This document shows positions 44,126-53,871 of a stretch of 64,000 nt of DNA, piece after piece. Location: NCBI RefSeq assembly GCF_000526235.1, contig NZ_JAFR01000012.1, positions 35,195 through 99,194 of the forward strand, read 5' to 3'. Under the pieces are notes generated by a model. It had not been told where the DNA came from and made no database searches. It was given only the letters and a program-made list of their open reading frames with translations. The position numbers were made by a program, and so were the translations under genes. This DNA is from Acholeplasma granularum ATCC 19168 (GTDB lineage Bacteria; Bacillota_I; Bacilli_A; Acholeplasmatales; Acholeplasmataceae). Within the stretch, counting starts at the first letter, position 1; every line of letters starts with the position of its first letter.

Positions 44126-45874
44126 ATGATGAAAAATACTATATATGCAATTAATGGTCCAGTTGTAAAACTAAATGCCACAGATACATTTAAAATGTTA
44201 GAAATGGTTTATGTTGGACCCAATAAATTAATCGGTGAAGTCATATCCATATCAGATAAAGAAACAATTATTCAAGTTTATGAAACAACTCAAGGCCTAA
44301 AAGTTGGTGATGAAGTCTATTCAACAGGTGAACTTGTATCTATTATGTTAGGACCTGGTTTAATGGGTAATATTTATGATGGTGTTTTAAGACCACTTCA
44401 AACGATTGAAAAAAATGATGGTCATTATATTAAAGCAGGATCAAGTTTACCTAGTCTTGATTTAGATAAAACCTATGAAATTGAAGTTACAGCCCAAGAA
44501 GGTACTTTTTTAAGTGCTGGTATGAGTTATGGTAAATTAAAAGAAACAAAATCAATCACTCACCGTTTAATGATTCCTCCAATGTATGAAGGTATCGTAA
44601 AAAAAATAAAACCATCAGGTATTTATAAGGTGAGGGATTCAATTATTACACTAGAAACTAAAACAGGAGATATTGACTTAAATCTGTATCATATTTGGCC
44701 AATTAAAAAGCCAAGACCAGTTTTAGAAAGACTTGAATTAAACACACCTTTAATTACCGGACAACGTGTTATCGACACATTTTTTCCGATTGCTAAAGGT
44801 GGTACTGCAGCAATCCCAGGTGGTTTTGGTACAGGCAAAACAATGTTACAACACCAATTAGCTAAATGGTCAGATGCAGATATTATTGTTTATATTGGTT
44901 GTGGGGAACGTGGTAATGAAATGACTCAAGTATTAGATGAATTCACTAAACTTGTAGACCCAAGAACAAATGAAACATTAATGGACAGAACAATTTTAAT
45001 CGCAAACACATCCAATATGCCGGTTGCAGCTCGTGAGGCAAGTATTTATACAGGCTTAACAGTTGCTGAATACTATAGAGATATGGGTTATCATGTTGCG
45101 ATTATGGCGGATTCTACATCACGTTGGGCAGAAGCTTTAAGAGAAATTTCTGCACGTTTAGAAGAAATTCCTGCTGAAGAAGGCTATCCATCTTATCTTC
45201 CAAGTAGAATTTCTAAGTTCTATGAACGTGCTGGAATGATGGTAAACCAAAATAGATCTGTAGGTTCTGTTTCTATTATTGGTGCTGTATCTCCACAAGG
45301 TGCAGACTTTAGTGAGCCAGTAACTCAAAATACAAAACGTTTTGTTAGAGCATTTTGGGCACTAGATAAAAATCTTGCTTATCAAAGACACTTTGCTGCA
45401 ATCAATTGGAATTTAAGTTATTCAGAATATATTAATGAATTATCTAGTTGGTATGATAATACACTTGATCCTAAGTTTTTAAAGAACCGTTCAAGATTAT
45501 TAACCATTTTAGCAGAAGAAAATAAATTGCTTGAAATAGCAAGTCTTATGGGTTCTGATGTATTACCAGATAATCAAAAATTAACAATTGAAATCGGTCG
45601 TGTTATCCGTACTGGTTTCCTCCAACAAAATGCATTTCATAAAGTGGATACATTTGTACCATTAAATAAACAATTAAAAATGATGGATGTCATATTATAT
45701 TTATATGATGCATCATTAAAATTCATTGAAAAAGGAAAAGCTTTATCAATGATTATAAAAACTAAATTATTTGATGATGTTATTCAAATGAAATATGAAA
45801 TCGATAATGAAAATTTAGAACCACTTGAATTATTAAAAATTAAGATACGTCAAACCATTGACCAAATTATTTAA
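44126..45874 (+). CDS. ntpA: V-type ATPase catalytic subunit A
   Basis: 582 aa. ATP site P-loop GGFGTGKT at residues 232-239, the arginine and Glu of the catalytic site in [33 protein letters not shown]. Has the non-homologous insert near residue 110-200 that marks subunit A. Normal length. ATG 44126, 2 bases after ntpE. Confidence 0.97.
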   Translation: MMKNTIYAINGPVVKLNATDTFKMLEMVYVGPNKLIGEVISISDKETIIQVYETTQGLKVGDEVYSTGELVSIMLGPGLMGNIYDGVLRPLQTIEKNDGHYIKAGSSLPSLDLDKTYEIEVTAQEGTFLSAGMSYGKLKETKSITHRLMIPPMYEGIVKKIKPSGIYKVRDSIITLETKTGDIDLNLYHIWPIKKPRPVLERLELNTPLITGQRVIDTFFPIAKGGTAAIPGGFGTGKTMLQHQLAKWSDADIIVYIGCGERGNEMTQVLDEFTKLVDPRTNETLMDRTILIANTSNMPVAAREASIYTGLTVAEYYRDMGYHVAIMADSTSRWAEALREISARLEEIPAEEGYPSYLPSRISKFYERAGMMVNQNRSVGSVSIIGAVSPQGADFSEPVTQNTKRFVRAFWALDKNLAYQRHFAAINWNLSYSEYINELSSWYDNTLDPKFLKNRSRLLTILAEENKLLEIASLMGSDVLPDNQKLTIEIGRVIRTGFLQQNAFHKVDTFVPLNKQLKMMDVILYLYDASLKFIEKGKALSMIIKTKLFDDVIQMKYEIDNENLEPLELLKIKIRQTIDQII

Positions 45875-45894
45875 AGAAAGGATCGATTAATATT

Positions 45895-47331
45895 ATGAGT
45901 TTAGAATATATTGGCTTAAAAGGTATTAGAGGTCCAATCATCTTTTTAGAAGGTTCTGATGGTATCGGATATGAAGATGTCGTTGAAATACGCCTTGAAA
46001 ATAATGAACTAAGACATGGCCGTGTTATTGAAATTACAGGAGATATTGTCGCAGTTGAAGTATTTGAAGGTACAGACGGCATGATGTTAAAAGATGTACA
46101 CACTAAGTTTTTAGGACACCCATTAAAAATGGGTTTATCTAAAGAAGTATTAGGTCGTACATTTAATGGTGTAGGACATCCAATTGATGGACTTGGACCA
46201 ATATTTTCAAATCAAAGACTGGATTTAAATGGCGAGGCAATTAACCCAGTATCAAGAAAATACCCTAAAAACTTCATTGAAACAGGAATTTCAGCAATTG
46301 ATACTTTAACTACACTAATTCGTGGACAAAAACTACCTATATTTACATCAACAGGTTTGACACATAATGAACTTGCTGTTGAAATTGTAAAACATGCAAA
46401 AATTGCTGAGAAAGAACATGAAAAGTTTTGTATCGTATTTGCTGCAATGGGTGTTAAACATGATGTGGCACAATACTTTAAATCACAATTTGAACAAGCG
46501 CATGTCATGGATAGAGTTTCAATGTTTATAAATACAGCATCAGAACCAATTGTGGAACGTATATTAGCACCACGTGCGGCACTGACAACTGCTGAATATT
46601 TAGCATTTTATGAAGATTATCATGTACTGGTTATCATGACTGATATGACAAGTTATTGTGAAGCATTAAGAGAGTTTTCATCCTCAAAAGGTGAAATACC
46701 TGGTAGAAAAGGATATCCTGGGTATATGTATTCTGATCTTTCAAGTTTATATGAAAGAGCAGGAATGATTGAAGGAAAAATTGGATCAGTTACACAAATT
46801 CCAATTTTAACCATGCCAAATAATGATATGACTCATCCTATACCAGACTTAACAGGATATATTACAGAAGGTCAAATTGTATTAGATCCAGAATTAAAAC
46901 AAAGAAACATCTTTCCACCAATTAATGTATTACCATCCCTTTCAAGATTAATGAAGGATGGTATTGGTAAAGATTTTACCAGACATGATCATGGGATTGT
47001 ATCCGATCAATTACTTGCAGCTTATGCAAAATATAAAGAAGTGACATCACTTAGTCAAGTAATCGGTGAAGATGAACTAAGTGATAATGATCAATCATTT
47101 CTATTATTTGGTAAACTTTTTGAACAACACTTTTTAAATCAAGGTGAAACATCAAGAAGATTAGGCGAATCTTTAGATTTAGGCTGGGATTTATTAAGCA
47201 TACTACCACCTGAACAATTAACAAGACTTAGCAAAGAACAAATAAGTACCTATCTACATAAAGATAAAGCACTTTTACGTTTTAATTTATTAGAAAATAA
47301 TCAAATTGAAAGAATTTTAGGAAAGAACTGA
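45895..47331 (+). CDS. ntpB: V-type ATPase subunit B
   Basis: 478 aa, the non-catalytic partner of subunit A. It lacks the P-loop but keeps [39 protein letters not shown] and [28 protein letters not shown] precedes ATG. Ends with TGA TAA. Confidence 0.97.
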   Translation: MSLEYIGLKGIRGPIIFLEGSDGIGYEDVVEIRLENNELRHGRVIEITGDIVAVEVFEGTDGMMLKDVHTKFLGHPLKMGLSKEVLGRTFNGVGHPIDGLGPIFSNQRLDLNGEAINPVSRKYPKNFIETGISAIDTLTTLIRGQKLPIFTSTGLTHNELAVEIVKHAKIAEKEHEKFCIVFAAMGVKHDVAQYFKSQFEQAHVMDRVSMFINTASEPIVERILAPRAALTTAEYLAFYEDYHVLVIMTDMTSYCEALREFSSSKGEIPGRKGYPGYMYSDLSSLYERAGMIEGKIGSVTQIPILTMPNNDMTHPIPDLTGYITEGQIVLDPELKQRNIFPPINVLPSLSRLMKDGIGKDFTRHDHGIVSDQLLAAYAKYKEVTSLSQVIGEDELSDNDQSFLLFGKLFEQHFLNQGETSRRLGESLDLGWDLLSILPPEQLTRLSKEQISTYLHKDKALLRFNLLENNQIERILGKN

Positions 47332-47337
47332 TAAATA

Positions 47338-47952
47338 ATGAATAATGTAATTCCTACAAAGGGCAATTTAATAAACTTAAAGGCCAAACAAACCTTAGCA
47401 TCCAATGGTGAGGTTTTATTAGATAGGAAAAAAAATATATTTATTCAAGAAGTATTAACATTGGTACAAGATATATCAGATATTCGTATTAAAATTCAAA
47501 ATACATATAAAAAAGCATATCAAGCACTACAAGATGCAAATATTACTTTAGGTATAGTTAGTGAGATTGCAAAAGCAATCCCAATAGACCAAAACTTAAG
47601 TATATCTTATCGATCTTTAATGGGTGTTGATTTGCCTGTAATCACATATGAAAGACCATCTATTCGTCTATCTTATGGACTACGTTCAACAAACTCAAAG
47701 TTTGACTATGCCTATAAAACATTTCAAGAAGCAAGAGACTTAACAGTTGAACTTGTTAGATTAGAATCCTCACTTTACCGCTTATCTAATGCCATTAGAC
47801 AAACTAAAAAAAGACATAATGCACTTAAAAATGTTGTATTACCTAAATTAGCTAATGATATTAAATGGATACACGATAGATTAGAAGCAGAAGACCAAGA
47901 AGAGTTTATTCGTTTAAAGACAATTAAGAATAAAAAGATAAAAGGAATGTAA
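47338..47952 (+). CDS. ntpD: V-type ATPase subunit D
   Basis: 204 aa rotor shaft. N-terminal TKGNLINLKAKQTLASNGEVLLDRK (split: TKGNLINLK) and a C-terminal long helix with RTKKRHNALKNVVLP-like QTKKRHNALKNVVLPKL, the family hallmark. Last subunit gene in the operon. Confidence 0.95.
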   Translation: MNNVIPTKGNLINLKAKQTLASNGEVLLDRKKNIFIQEVLTLVQDISDIRIKIQNTYKKAYQALQDANITLGIVSEIAKAIPIDQNLSISYRSLMGVDLPVITYERPSIRLSYGLRSTNSKFDYAYKTFQEARDLTVELVRLESSLYRLSNAIRQTKKRHNALKNVVLPKLANDIKWIHDRLEAEDQEEFIRLKTIKNKKIKGM

Positions 47953-47953
47953 A

Positions 47954-48574
47954 ATGACAGATAAAAAACAAATAATTAAAATAATTAAAAATGTTTTATA
48001 TTATGGACTTATTATATTTTTATTATTTGTTATATCAATTTCTTTATTTATTCCAAATGGGCTTGTTAAAATATTAGGTGTTGGTTGGTATAGGGTTGTA
48101 TCAGATTCAATGGAACCAACTATTATGACAGGAGATTTTATTGTTGTAGTAAATGATACGGATGTAAATAATTTTAAAGATGGTGACATAATTATTTTTG
48201 AAACATACTTTTATAATGATAAAATTGGTGCTTATATAAAAGATGCAGTAACACATCATTTTTATAAACTAGATGAAGATGGATATATCATTACATATCC
48301 ACACTCACAATATAATAAAGATCCAGAATTAAGAATTACTGATCAGTGGAGAAAATCAGCAACTGAAATACATAAAGTCACTAAAGATGACCTCATAGGT
48401 CGTCATAAATTAACCATTCCAATGGCTACTTTCAAAGCATTTATTACATCTCCTTACGGTATTGGAGTAATTATTATTAATATAGGTCTAATTACAGGAT
48501 TAGTAATCATATATAAAAATGATAAAAAGAAACTAGAGGAAAAAAATAAAGATGTGGACAACTTGGATCAGTAA
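47954..48574 (+). CDS. sipW: SipW-type signal peptidase I
   Basis: 206 aa. N-terminal membrane helix (~13-33), nucleophile S52 in VSDSMEPTIMTGDF, ER-type catalytic His near H101-H102 (AVTHHFYKL) in place of Lys, and a C-terminal membrane helix (~165-188). Removes signal peptides from secreted proteins. It starts 2 bases after ntpD, so it is co-transcribed with the V-ATPase. No Lys-type signal peptidase is seen here. The 3' end overlaps ung by 23 bases. Confidence 0.9.
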   Translation: MTDKKQIIKIIKNVLYYGLIIFLLFVISISLFIPNGLVKILGVGWYRVVSDSMEPTIMTGDFIVVVNDTDVNNFKDGDIIIFETYFYNDKIGAYIKDAVTHHFYKLDEDGYIITYPHSQYNKDPELRITDQWRKSATEIHKVTKDDLIGRHKLTIPMATFKAFITSPYGIGVIIINIGLITGLVIIYKNDKKKLEEKNKDVDNLDQ

Positions 48575-49196
48575 AGAAAGTAAAAAACCTTATTTTAAAA
48601 ACTTAATGGACACACTTGAAAATGAAATTCAAACTAAAACCATTTATCCTAAAAAAGATAACTGGTTTTTTGCTTTTGAAGTATTTACTACTAATGAATT
48701 AAAAGTAGTGATTTTAGGTCAAGATCCATATCATAGTCCAAATCAAGCACATGGTTTAAGCTTTTCAACATTAAATGAAAAATTACCACCAAGCTTAAAA
48801 AATATATTTAAAGAACTTTATAATGACTTAAATATATCTAATTCAAATCAAGGCGATTTAACTTCTTGGGCAAAACAAGGTGTTTTATTACTTAATACAA
48901 TCTTAACAGTTGAACAAGGTAAACCTCTATCCCATAAAAATTTAGGATGGGAAATATTTACCCTAGAAATCATAAAACAAATAAATTTACTTAATCAACC
49001 CATCGTCTTTATTTTATGGGGAAATCAAGCAAGATCTTATAAAAAATATTTAAATAATCCAAAACATTTATATATTGAAAGTGCTCATCCATCTCCTTTA
49101 TCAGCATATAATGGTTTTTTTGGTTCGAAACCATTTTCGAAAACTAACGACTTTTTAAAAAATCAAGGAGTTAAACCTATTGATTGGAAATTATAA
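48552..49196 (+). CDS. ung: Uracil-DNA glycosylase
   Basis: 214 aa family 1 UDG that removes uracil from DNA. Water-activating GQDPYH in VVILGQDPYHS and the leucine-loop HPSPLSAY are intact. ATG 48552 overlaps the sipW end in another frame (23 bases), so translation is coupled. dut, the enzyme that limits uracil incorporation, is at 53428. Confidence 0.97.
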   Translation: MWTTWISKESKKPYFKNLMDTLENEIQTKTIYPKKDNWFFAFEVFTTNELKVVILGQDPYHSPNQAHGLSFSTLNEKLPPSLKNIFKELYNDLNISNSNQGDLTSWAKQGVLLLNTILTVEQGKPLSHKNLGWEIFTLEIIKQINLLNQPIVFILWGNQARSYKKYLNNPKHLYIESAHPSPLSAYNGFFGSKPFSKTNDFLKNQGVKPIDWKL

Positions 49197-49207
49197 TAAG
49201 GTATAAT
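49180..49207 (+). promoter_or_regulatory. folT promoter
   Basis: TTGATT (49180-49185), 16 bases, TATAAT (49202-49207), overlapping the ung stop. Confidence 0.65.
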
Positions 49208-49221
49208 GAATTAAACCATAT

Positions 49222-49307
49222 AGATGGGAAATATGCGTCAAGTGTCAAGATTCTTGTGGATAGGTCTTGAACGAACATAATTAATTATGGCGGTGTATTT
49301 CTCATAG
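49222..49307 (+). promoter_or_regulatory. Tetrahydrofolate (THF) riboswitch
   Basis: ATGCGTCAAGTGT, a stem CAAGA...TCTTG, AACGAA, the stem CATAATTAATTATG and GGCGGTG follow the THF riboswitch order. The closing stem P1 pairs 49224-49233 with 49296-49305 (one G-T). The downstream gene is the folate ECF component, the usual target of this class. Confidence 0.85.
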
Positions 49308-49346
49308 ATCCCACATTTTTTAGTGGATCTCTAAAATTAGGAGGTC
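49306..49346 (+). promoter_or_regulatory. Expression platform of the THF riboswitch
   Basis: Two exclusive hairpins: AGATCC.AC (49306-49314) with GTGGATCT (49323-49330), or GATCTC (49326-49331) with GAGGTC (49341-49346), which would cover the AGGAGG ribosome site (49339-49344). This suggests translational control. Confidence 0.6.
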
Positions 49347-49353
49347 TTTTTTC

Positions 49354-49911
49354 ATGGTAAAAAAAGAAATAAGAAAATTAACACTCGCAGCAACACTCAC
49401 CGCATTTTCTATTGTTTTAGATATTTTATTTAAAACAATTGTTCCCTCAAATCTATCCTTTGGATTTCCATTTTATGCAATTCCCTTAGTTATTGGTTCG
49501 ATTGTATTAGGACCAATTTATGGTGGAGTTATGGGATTTTTATCAGATGCCATCGGTTTTTTTGCTGCCCCGAAAGGTGATTACAATTTTATATTTGCAT
49601 TACAAGCAATTAGTTGGGGTATTGTCCCATTTTTAATTGCAAGAAGAAACTCAAAAATTTGGCGTGTTTCTTTAGCTATTTTAGTAACGCATATAATCGC
49701 ATCTACATTATCCACATTTGCCGATTTTATGTTCCAATACTTAACTCTAGGTAAAGATTATGAACAAGCACTTATGATTGCAGGTTTAAATGTACCTTTA
49801 AGACTTATGATGATGCCTGTAAATATTGTTATCATATCATTTATAACTTATCAGGTGAATATGAGATTAGAGCCATTATATGTTGAATTTTTTCATGAAG
49901 CACGCGCATAA
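49354..49911 (+). CDS. folT: Folate-family ECF transporter S component (FolT)
   Basis: 185 aa with about six membrane helices. The substrate-binding subunit of an energy-coupling-factor importer. TLAATLTAFSIVLDILF at the N-terminus and GPIYGGVMGFLSDAIGFF are typical. The shared EcfA/A'/T module is not in the window. Assignment as folate-specific rests on the THF riboswitch upstream. Confidence 0.88.
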   Translation: MVKKEIRKLTLAATLTAFSIVLDILFKTIVPSNLSFGFPFYAIPLVIGSIVLGPIYGGVMGFLSDAIGFFAAPKGDYNFIFALQAISWGIVPFLIARRNSKIWRVSLAILVTHIIASTLSTFADFMFQYLTLGKDYEQALMIAGLNVPLRLMMMPVNIVIISFITYQVNMRLEPLYVEFFHEARA

Positions 49912-49936
49912 AAAAAATCCCAATCGGGATTTTTTA
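49912..49936. terminator. Bidirectional terminator, folT and aquaporin
   Basis: AAAAAATCCC pairs with GGGATTTTTT around AATC. Confidence 0.88.
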
Positions 49937-49940
49937 TTTA

Positions 49941-50606
49941 TCAAGAATTTTCTGAGTCAAAATAAGGTGCTGCAACAGATGCTAAGAATGCGCCAATCAT
50001 AGGTCCTATTATAAATATCCATAATTCATTTAAGGCTTTACCACCTTGGAATAATGCCGGGAATATAGAACGTGCTGGATTTATACTTGCATTGGTTAAG
50101 TTTCCGGTAAAATAGATTAATGCTGTTAAGGTTAATCCTATAATTAAACCACTAACCATATGAAGAGTTTTTTCTTTGGTAACTCGTAAAATTACAAATA
50201 CAAAGATAAATGTAGCAATTACCTCAACAAGTAATGCAAGTAATAATACTAATAAATCGGTTTGAACTCCAAAGTCTGTTAATACTTGATTAGCTGCTAA
50301 ATTATCAAGACTACCAATAAATGGAACTAAACATAAAACTGCAAATAAAGAACCAAGTAGTTGTGCTATAATATATAGTCCGAAGTCTTTCCAACTTAGG
50401 CGTTTAGTTAGTGCCATACCAAATGTAACAGCTGGGTTAAAATGCCCACCAGAACTATTACCTAAAGTGTAAATCATTGCCATTAAAATTAATCCAAAGG
50501 CAAGACCAATACTAGATAATTCTAAATTTAAAACTGCAGCAGTTAAACCTACGAGGACCAAAGAAAAAGTACCAATAAATTCTGCAATATATGCTTTCAT
50601 ATTCAT
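49941..50606 (-). CDS. Aquaporin (MIP family, AqpZ-like)
   Basis: 221 aa, six membrane helices and two NPA loops (GGHFNPAVTFG, NASINPARSIFP). The second loop ends NPARS, as in water channels, whereas glycerol facilitators have NPARD. Water or small-solute passage through the membrane. AAAGGAGAT precedes the first ATG. Divergent to trmFO. Confidence 0.92.
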   Translation of the reverse strand: MNMKAYIAEFIGTFSLVLVGLTAAVLNLELSSIGLAFGLILMAMIYTLGNSSGGHFNPAVTFGMALTKRLSWKDFGLYIIAQLLGSLFAVLCLVPFIGSLDNLAANQVLTDFGVQTDLLVLLLALLVEVIATFIFVFVILRVTKEKTLHMVSGLIIGLTLTALIYFTGNLTNASINPARSIFPALFQGGKALNELWIFIIGPMIGAFLASVAAPYFDSENS

Positions 50607-50682
50607 GTATTATCAATCTCCTTTAAGTATAATTATATAACAAACAATTAAAAACCATACTATTTTCTCTTAAGTTAAATAA

Positions 50683-50691
50683 TGGTATAAT
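50683..50691 (+). promoter_or_regulatory. trmFO extended -10
   Basis: TGGTATAAT with no good -35 (TTTTCT at 17 bases). GTGGTGA serves as ribosome site. Confidence 0.6.
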
Positions 50692-50706
50692 CAAAGTGGT
50701 GAAAAT

Positions 50707-51990
50707 ATGATAAAAATAATAGGTGCTGGATTTGCAGGCAGCGAAGCTGCTTATTATCTAGCCAACAAAGGTATTAAAGTAAAACTATATGAAATGAGAC
50801 CCGTTAAACAAACCCCTGCACACGTTACATCTGATTTTGCAGAACTTGTTTGTTCAAACTCATTTCGTTCAAATGATCCATTAAATGCAGTGGGTCTTTT
50901 AAAAGAGGAAATGCGAAAATTTAACTCGCTTGTTTTAGATACAGCAGAAATCTATAAAGTTCCTGCAGGTTCAAGTTTAGCTGTTGACAGAATTCTTTTT
51001 GCAAAACATGTGACTCAAGTGATTAAAAACCATCCGAATATTGAGGTTATTAATGAAGAGGTAACAACACTTAATAAAGATGAATTTACAATCATTGCTG
51101 CAGGACCTTTAGCAAGTGATAAACTTTCATTAGAAATTAAAGAACATCTACAAGAAGAAAGCCTAAACTTTTTTGATGCAGTAGCTCCAATTATAGATGC
51201 TAAATCTATTAATATGGATATTGCATATTTGAAATCAAGATATGATAAAGATGTTGCTGCCTATATTAATTGTCCAATGAATAAAGAAGAATATGAAGCT
51301 TTTTATCATGCACTAATTACTGCAGATAGAGTTGTACCAAAAGATTTTGAAAATAATGTTTTTGAAGGATGTATGCCGGTTGAAGATATGGCAACTAGAG
51401 GTATTCAAACATTACTTTATGGACCGTTAAAGCCAGTTGGTTTAAGAAAACCAAATGGTGAAAAACCTTATGCAGTCGTACAACTTAGACAAGATGACTT
51501 AAATAAGACAATGTATAATATGGTTGGTTTTCAAACCCATTTAAAATGGGGTGAACAAAAACGTATTATTCAAATGATACCTGGTCTTGAAAATGCAGAA
51601 ATATTAAGATATGGAGTCATCCATAAAAATACTTATTTAGAGTCTCCTAAACATCTTAACAATGCATTCCAAGTAAAAAACAATCCTAAATGGTTTTTTG
51701 CTGGACAAATTAGTGGTGTAGAAGGTTATGTAGAATCTGCAGCCTCAGGTTTAAATGCTGCAATTAATCTTTATAACTATATAAAAACAGGGAAAATTAA
51801 CCCACTACCTAAAGATACAATGATGGGTGCAATGGCACGTTATATATCAAGTTACCATAATACATTTGTACCTATGAATGCTAATTTTGGTTTACTTGAT
51901 GAGGTGATTGCTAAAAAGTTTGAACGTAAACAAATGTATTATGAGCGTGCAATGAAAGCCTTAAATGAATATATGAGTGAGGCTGTTTAA
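50707..51990 (+). CDS. trmFO: Folate-dependent tRNA U54 methyltransferase TrmFO
   Basis: 427-aa FAD enzyme that makes T54 in tRNA with methylene-THF. FAD site IIGAGFAGSEAAYYLA at residues 3-18, YEMRP, ELVCSNSFRS, and the C-terminal GQISGVEGYVESAASG. First gene of a run trmFO, xer, nudix, dut, lipoprotein. The folate need links to folT nearby. Confidence 0.97.
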   Translation: MIKIIGAGFAGSEAAYYLANKGIKVKLYEMRPVKQTPAHVTSDFAELVCSNSFRSNDPLNAVGLLKEEMRKFNSLVLDTAEIYKVPAGSSLAVDRILFAKHVTQVIKNHPNIEVINEEVTTLNKDEFTIIAAGPLASDKLSLEIKEHLQEESLNFFDAVAPIIDAKSINMDIAYLKSRYDKDVAAYINCPMNKEEYEAFYHALITADRVVPKDFENNVFEGCMPVEDMATRGIQTLLYGPLKPVGLRKPNGEKPYAVVQLRQDDLNKTMYNMVGFQTHLKWGEQKRIIQMIPGLENAEILRYGVIHKNTYLESPKHLNNAFQVKNNPKWFFAGQISGVEGYVESAASGLNAAINLYNYIKTGKINPLPKDTMMGAMARYISSYHNTFVPMNANFGLLDEVIAKKFERKQMYYERAMKALNEYMSEAV

Positions 51991-51991
51991 T

Positions 51992-52912
51992 ATGGATATA
52001 CTTCGTAATTATGAAGATTACTTATTGATTGAAAAAAACTATAGTGAACATACAATAAAAAACTATATAATTGACATTAAAGGGTTTGAATCTTTTTTAA
52101 TTAACGAAGGATTTGCAGATAGTTTACTTGGTGCAACAAGAATACGTCTAGCAAGAAACTATCTATCTTATTTAGACAACAATAATTTTAGTAAAAAATC
52201 AATTTCAAGAAAAATATCTAGTTTAAAAAACTTCTATAATTATCTTCAAAAAAATAATTATATTGAAGTAAATATATTTTCTGATATTAAAGCACCTAAA
52301 GTACCTAAGAATCTTCCTCATATTATTGATGAGGAAGCTATCAAATATTTATTTGATTCACTAGATACTTCAACACCTTTAGGTTATAGAAACCTAGTGA
52401 TATTAGATTTATTATATAGTTGTGGCTTACGTGCAAGTGAACTTATAGAATTAACTGTTGGTGATATATATTTATCAAGTGCTCAAATACTTATTCATGG
52501 TAAAGGTGGCAAAGATAGATATGTTATCCTCCACCAAAAACTAATAGAAGAACTTAAACATTACTTATCTTTTATAAGGGTTGCATTAATTAGTAAAGGT
52601 GATCTAACAAATGAAAAAAGATTATTTATTAATTATAAGGGAGGTCCACTAACCACTAGAGGACTTCGAACAATCCTTGATCAATTAATTAAAAAAAGTG
52701 GTGAAACATATAATCTACATCCACATATGCTTAGACATGCATTTGCAACCTCAATGCTTAATCATGGTGCAGATTTAAGAATTGTCCAAGAACTATTAGG
52801 ACACAAAAATTTAAAATCAACTCAAATATATACACACGTTTCCAAAGAAAAAATGAAGGAAGTATATAACCAAACACACCCAAGGATGAATGTAAATGTT
52901 AAAAATAAGTGA
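51992..52912 (+). CDS. Tyrosine recombinase XerC/XerD family
   Basis: 306 aa. SAM-like N-terminal core-binding domain (~1-90), then the catalytic domain with R147 (SCGLRASEL), K174, H245-R248 (HPHMLRHAF), H271 and nucleophile Y280 (LGHKNLKSTQIYTHVS). All catalytic residues are present. Probably resolves chromosome dimers; the partner or XerS-type solo function cannot be told. ATG 51992 lies 1 base after the trmFO stop; GTG 51977 is inside trmFO and forms part of its ribosome site. Confidence 0.93.
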   Translation: MDILRNYEDYLLIEKNYSEHTIKNYIIDIKGFESFLINEGFADSLLGATRIRLARNYLSYLDNNNFSKKSISRKISSLKNFYNYLQKNNYIEVNIFSDIKAPKVPKNLPHIIDEEAIKYLFDSLDTSTPLGYRNLVILDLLYSCGLRASELIELTVGDIYLSSAQILIHGKGGKDRYVILHQKLIEELKHYLSFIRVALISKGDLTNEKRLFINYKGGPLTTRGLRTILDQLIKKSGETYNLHPHMLRHAFATSMLNHGADLRIVQELLGHKNLKSTQIYTHVSKEKMKEVYNQTHPRMNVNVKNK

Positions 52913-53441
52913 TACAATTATTGAACCAGGTACAGAAGAAAAAAAGGTAAATAAAACACGCACAACAGTTCGCGGTATTATTTATAAAAACAACAAACTT
53001 TTAATGGTTTATGCAAAAAAATTTAATGATTACACATTTCCGGGTGGTGGCAAGAAAAAAGATGAAGATATGATAGAGGCACTTCAAAGAGAATTAAAAG
53101 AAGAACTTGGTGCTAAAGAAATACTTAATATAAAACCCTTTGGTTATATAGAAGAAAAAAGATATGGCATATCTGGTTCTGACTCGGTATATCTTCAAAC
53201 ATCATATTACTTCACCTTAGATATTAATGGCAAAGGTGAACAAATACTTGAAGCTCGTGAAATTGAACATGGTGTGGACCCTCAATGGATTGATATAGAT
53301 GAGGCTATTAAAGCAAATGAGCTGGCAATAAGTAAATTAAATAAACATAAAGGTATGATGACTGTTTTACCTAGAGAAGTTACAGTATTAAAATACTTAA
53401 AAAAACAATTAATAAAAGAGGGAATAGATGAGGAAGTTTGA
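52896..53441 (+). CDS. NUDIX hydrolase
   Basis: 181 aa. Nudix box GGGKKKDEDMIEALQRELKEELG (split: GGGKKKDEDM, REL, KEELG) fits Gx5Ex7REUxEExGU, preceded by VRGIIYKNNKLLMVYAK. Nucleoside diphosphate derivative substrate unknown. It overlaps xer by 17 bases and dut by 14, in a dense operon. Confidence 0.9.
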   Translation: MLKISDTIIEPGTEEKKVNKTRTTVRGIIYKNNKLLMVYAKKFNDYTFPGGGKKKDEDMIEALQRELKEELGAKEILNIKPFGYIEEKRYGISGSDSVYLQTSYYFTLDINGKGEQILEAREIEHGVDPQWIDIDEAIKANELAISKLNKHKGMMTVLPREVTVLKYLKKQLIKEGIDEEV

Positions 53442-53868
53442 AATAGTAACAAGTTTTATGGATAAATTTATTAATTTACCAAAACGAGCAACCAAATATA
53501 GTGCAGGCTATGATATTGAAAGTGCAATTGAAATAAGTATTAACCCTGGAGAAATTAAAAAAATTGATACAGGTATTAAAGTTTTTATGGATAAAGATGA
53601 GGTTTTAATGATTTATCCAAGATCATCCTTAGGAATCAAAAAAGGACTGATTACATCTAATGCAGTTGGTATTATTGATAGAGACTACTACAATAATCCA
53701 GACAATGAAGGACATATCATGATTCCTTTATATAATTTTAGTAAAGAAATCGTACACATTAAAAAAGGTGAAAGAATTGCTCAAGGTATTTTTCAAAAAT
53801 ACTTAATTACTGAAGATGACGATGCCAATAGCGAACGCATCGGTGGATTTGGGAGCTCAGGAAAATAA
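53428..53868 (+). CDS. dut: dUTP diphosphatase
   Basis: 146 aa trimeric dUTPase. Motif 1 SAGYDIE, motif 2 PRSSLG, motif 3 NAVGIIDRDY, motif 4 KGERIAQGIF, motif 5 RIGGFGSSGK. Removes dUTP and gives dUMP for thymidylate, complementing ung at 48552. The lipoprotein gene follows 3 bases later. Confidence 0.96.
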   Translation: MRKFEIVTSFMDKFINLPKRATKYSAGYDIESAIEISINPGEIKKIDTGIKVFMDKDEVLMIYPRSSLGIKKGLITSNAVGIIDRDYYNNPDNEGHIMIPLYNFSKEIVHIKKGERIAQGIFQKYLITEDDDANSERIGGFGSSGK

Positions 53869-53871
53869 AAA

